Below are positions 5,951-7,948 of a stretch of DNA of 7,948 nt, in pieces. A program made the position numbers and the translations under genes. The notes below the pieces were generated by a model. The model ran no database searches and was not told where the DNA came from. It was given only the letters and a program-made list of their open reading frames with translations. The stretch is taken from positions 1 to 7,948 of the forward strand of contig JASIKV010000033.1 in assembly GCA_030049455.1 (NCBI GenBank), in the 5' to 3' direction. Within the stretch, counting starts at the first letter, position 1. The number at the start of each line of letters is the position of its first letter. The DNA comes from Terriglobia bacterium. GTDB lineage: Bacteria > Acidobacteriota > Terriglobia > UBA7540.

Positions 5951-7096
5951 CTAATCCCGCCGCGTGGGCTGGCGCTCCGCGACGATGGTGACCTGCATAT
6001 CCTGAGCGTGGCGGACAATTCGATGGATGAGATTGCGCCCCAGGAATCCCTCCCAGGGTGAATACTGCGCGCGGACCATGAAGAGTTGTGTAATGTTGTG
6101 GAGGCGGGCGAAATCGAGCAGCGTGGCGGCGATATCCTGGCCTTGCAGGACGCGTGTTTCCACGTGGAGATTGCGCGCGAAATTCAGATGCCGCTCCACC
6201 GCTTCGCGCTTGGAGGCGGGAAACATGCTGAAATCGAATTCGGCATGAACGAAAACTGCGAAGCAATCGGCGCGAAGATAATCCGCCACGCGCTTGCCGC
6301 GGCGGATGAGCATAGCTGTTGAGGGATGCTCGGTGACGTGAACGAGAATACGTTCAGTGGGGGTAGTGGGAGCGGCCGTCCCTTGGGCGGAATCGCTGGC
6401 CGCCGCAGCTCCCCCGGCGGATTCGGGCAACGTCACCTGGCGGATTTCGACTTCGTGAGCGGTCTGGCGCAAGGCGATTTCGCGCAAGGCTACGAGTGTT
6501 GATTCCTTGAAGAAGTTTTGCAGCGCGCGCTGGGCTTTTTCCGGCGGATAAACCACTCCGCGCTCGAGCCGGTTCAGCAGCGCGCGCGGGGGAAGGTCCA
6601 CCATGACCACTTCGTCGGCCTGCTTCATCACCCAATCGGGAATCGTTTCGCGCACTGGCACGCCGCTGATGTCTTTCACCTGATCGTTCAGGCTTTCGAG
6701 GTGCTGAATGTTCATGGTGGTCATCACATCGATGCCCGCCTCGAGCAATTCCAGGACATTCTCCCAGCGCTTAAGATGTGTTGACCCCGGAACGTTTGTG
6801 TGGGGCAATTCATCCACCACGCAGACCTCGGGATGGCGGTCCAGGATGGCTTTCATATCCATCTCTTCGAACACCGCTCCGCGATATTCCATCTTGCAGC
6901 GAGGGACAAGCTCCAGGCCCTGCGCCTGAGCGATGGTGTCTTTACGGCCATGCGGTTCAAGATAACCGATGACCACATCAACGCCGCGCTTCAGCAGCTC
7001 ATGTGCATCCGTCAGCATCTGGTAGGTCTTGCCGACACCGGCGGCATATCCCAGATAGACCTTCAGACGGCCGCGTTTTGGGGGTGATGTTTCCAT
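5951..7096 (-). CDS. Stand-alone KdpD N-terminal domain plus Usp domain (truncated KdpD type), complete
   Basis: A 381-residue soluble protein equal to the cytoplasmic N-terminal portion of the potassium-responsive sensor kinase KdpD. Residues 10-219 form the KdpD ATPase-like domain, with Walker A GYAAGVGKT (16-24), Walker B region CVVDELPHTN (92-101), PGSTHLKRW (103-111) and HLESLND (132-138), all close to the family norm. A low-complexity Ala/Thr/Pro linker (about 220-246) leads to a Usp domain (247-376). It stops there: there are no DUF4118 membrane helices and no histidine-kinase core, whereas E. coli KdpD has about 890 residues. The end is a clean stop followed by intergenic sequence, so this looks like a designed short form; short KdpD proteins are known, for example in Anabaena. 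In the Usp domain the last strand-loop reads FMVRAQYSPWEG where the paralogue has FVGHPSRVHWWD, so the usual glycine after the strand is missing. The start 7096 is required for Walker A, yet has no evident Shine-Dalgarno; translation is probably coupled to the gene ending 17 bases upstream. Likely role: modulating Kdp signalling with a kinase encoded elsewhere. Confidence 0.9.
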   Translation of the reverse strand: METSPPKRGRLKVYLGYAAGVGKTYQMLTDAHELLKRGVDVVIGYLEPHGRKDTIAQAQGLELVPRCKMEYRGAVFEEMDMKAILDRHPEVCVVDELPHTNVPGSTHLKRWENVLELLEAGIDVMTTMNIQHLESLNDQVKDISGVPVRETIPDWVMKQADEVVMVDLPPRALLNRLERGVVYPPEKAQRALQNFFKESTLVALREIALRQTAHEVEIRQVTLPESAGGAAAASDSAQGTAAPTTPTERILVHVTEHPSTAMLIRRGKRVADYLRADCFAVFVHAEFDFSMFPASKREAVERHLNFARNLHVETRVLQGQDIAATLLDFARLHNITQLFMVRAQYSPWEGFLGRNLIHRIVRHAQDMQVTIVAERQPTRRD

Positions 7097-7113
7097 GAGA
7101 TTTGAAACCGTTT

Positions 7114-7948
7114 CTAATGCGGGAACACGCGGACGTCAATTCCTTCCGCGTCGCGAATCAGGCGATCCAGCGGGCCACCCACAAAGCGATCCCACCAGTG
7201 CACGCGGCTGGGGTGGCCAACAAAAATCTGAGTAATGCGGTGAGCCTGGGCAAAATCCATGAGCGTTTCCACGGGATCGTAACCATCCAAAACCTCGGTT
7301 TGTGCACCCTCCTGGCGAGCTTCCTCCAAATGCTCGCGCAGCACCGCCTCGTCCTTTTCGGAAAGCCGGTCATCGCGCACGTACACGCAAAAAAATTCGC
7401 CATGAAAGCGCTCGGCGTTGCGCTTGCCACTGGCAATCATGGCCTGAGCATTTGAACCTCGCCGGAGGCAAACCAGAATTCTTTCATGCGTGCCCCAGAG
7501 CTGCTCGATTCCATGGGCCAGAAGGTATTCCTCAAGCTGCCGGTCGACCACCTCCGCCGCAAGCAGGAGTGCAATTTCCCGCAAAGCAGCCAGGCGGCGG
7601 GGAGTGTCCGCCAAATCGGGAGAGGGGGTGGAGGGCTGGCCCGCCCGCTCCAGCAGCAGCTCCGGCGGCACGTCGACCAGAACGATTTCGTTGGCGTTGT
7701 AAAGGAAGCGCACCGGCACGGTTTCCGTAACGCGCCGGCCGGTAATGCGTTCCACAACTTCCCGGCGCTCAGCGATGTGCTGGAGGTTTACGGACGTAAT
7801 AACCACGATGCCCGCGGCGAGCAGTTCCTCCACATCCTGCCAGCGCTCGGGATTCTTGCTGCCCGGAGGATTGTTATAGGCGACGCCGTCCACCAGGCAT
7901 ACCTGCGGGCGGCGGCGCAGAATGGCTTCCACGTCCATCGCCTCGCCA
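7114..7948 (-). CDS. Second KdpD N-terminal plus Usp protein, divergent paralogue, N-terminus beyond the window
   Basis: The frame is open from the right edge; the first ATG visible (7938) aligns with residue 79 of the neighbouring paralogue, so it is internal. About 75-80 residues, including Walker A, lie outside. The 277 visible residues hold the second half of a KdpD domain (visible residues 1-102) and a Usp domain (about 155-277), then end at TAG 7114 without membrane or kinase domains. PPGS..PERWQDVEELLAAG, NLQH and EIVLVDVPP are recognisable. However, the Walker B region reads VCLVDGVAYNN instead of VVDELxHTN, so the Glu, His and Thr are all replaced, and HLESLND is HIAERRE. The VYxxxxAxxALxNFF helix is replaced by a Pro-rich stretch (PSTPSPDLADTP). 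In contrast the Usp end, ITQIFVGHPSRVHWWDRF, looks more conserved than in the paralogue. It may have lost ATPase activity. It is probably co-transcribed with the next gene and, by family context, with kdp genes to the right (inference). Confidence 0.88.
   Translation of the reverse strand, partial: GEAMDVEAILRRRPQVCLVDGVAYNNPPGSKNPERWQDVEELLAAGIVVITSVNLQHIAERREVVERITGRRVTETVPVRFLYNANEIVLVDVPPELLLERAGQPSTPSPDLADTPRRLAALREIALLLAAEVVDRQLEEYLLAHGIEQLWGTHERILVCLRRGSNAQAMIASGKRNAERFHGEFFCVYVRDDRLSEKDEAVLREHLEEARQEGAQTEVLDGYDPVETLMDFAQAHRITQIFVGHPSRVHWWDRFVGGPLDRLIRDAEGIDVRVFPH

Noticed and set aside
7104..7114. Short palindrome GAAAC-C-GTTTC in the 17-base gap between the KdpD-like genes
   Set aside because: A 5-bp stem with a single-base centre is too short to fold as a hairpin and may be chance; possible half-site but unsupported.
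1..7948. CRISPR arrays, tRNA or rRNA genes, insertion sequences, prophage or defence genes
   Set aside because: No regularly spaced repeats, no RNA-gene signatures and no transposase or integrase frames were seen; nearly all sequence is accounted for by five coding genes.

Overview
All five genes are read from the minus strand, so transcription runs right to left. The window is GC-rich. The gene content points to an Acidobacteriota genome: a PadR-type regulator followed by two very large orphan MacB/FtsX-like permeases of the kind called acidobacterial duplicated orphan permeases (ADOP). The phylum is inferred from these protein families, not from a marker gene.

Layout in transcription order (right to left). 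(1) 7948-5951 holds two tandem proteins that each carry only the N-terminal KdpD sensor-type ATPase domain plus a universal-stress-protein (Usp) domain. Neither has the membrane or histidine-kinase half of a full KdpD. The first (7948-7114) enters from beyond the right edge; the second (7096-5951) is complete and begins 17 bases after the first one's stop. They have diverged in different places: the first has a degenerate Walker-B region, the second a degenerate Usp C-terminus. They probably belong to a potassium-uptake (Kdp) locus lying to the right. (2) 5950-5795 is intergenic. It contains a clear promoter for the next operon, overlapped by two 17-base direct repeats that look like an operator. 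(3) 5794 to the left edge is a probable three-gene operon: a PadR-family repressor (5794-5462), an 881-residue ADOP permease (5389-2744), and a second ADOP permease (2666 to the left edge, 888 codons visible, about 50 residues missing).

The most distinctive non-coding signal is a pair of related 52-base palindromic elements. One sits in each of the two gaps of the PadR-ADOP-ADOP operon, immediately upstream of each permease ribosome-binding site. In the copy at 2681-2732 each half is a perfect hairpin, and the halves are also inverted copies of each other. The differences between the halves are compensatory within each hairpin, which suggests the hairpins themselves are, or were, maintained.

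Working model (inference): the PadR protein represses its own promoter and so controls both permeases in response to an unknown ligand. The permeases probably act in efflux or envelope stress, but no ABC ATPase partner is encoded in the window. The two KdpD-N/Usp proteins could act as stand-alone regulators of a kinase encoded elsewhere.
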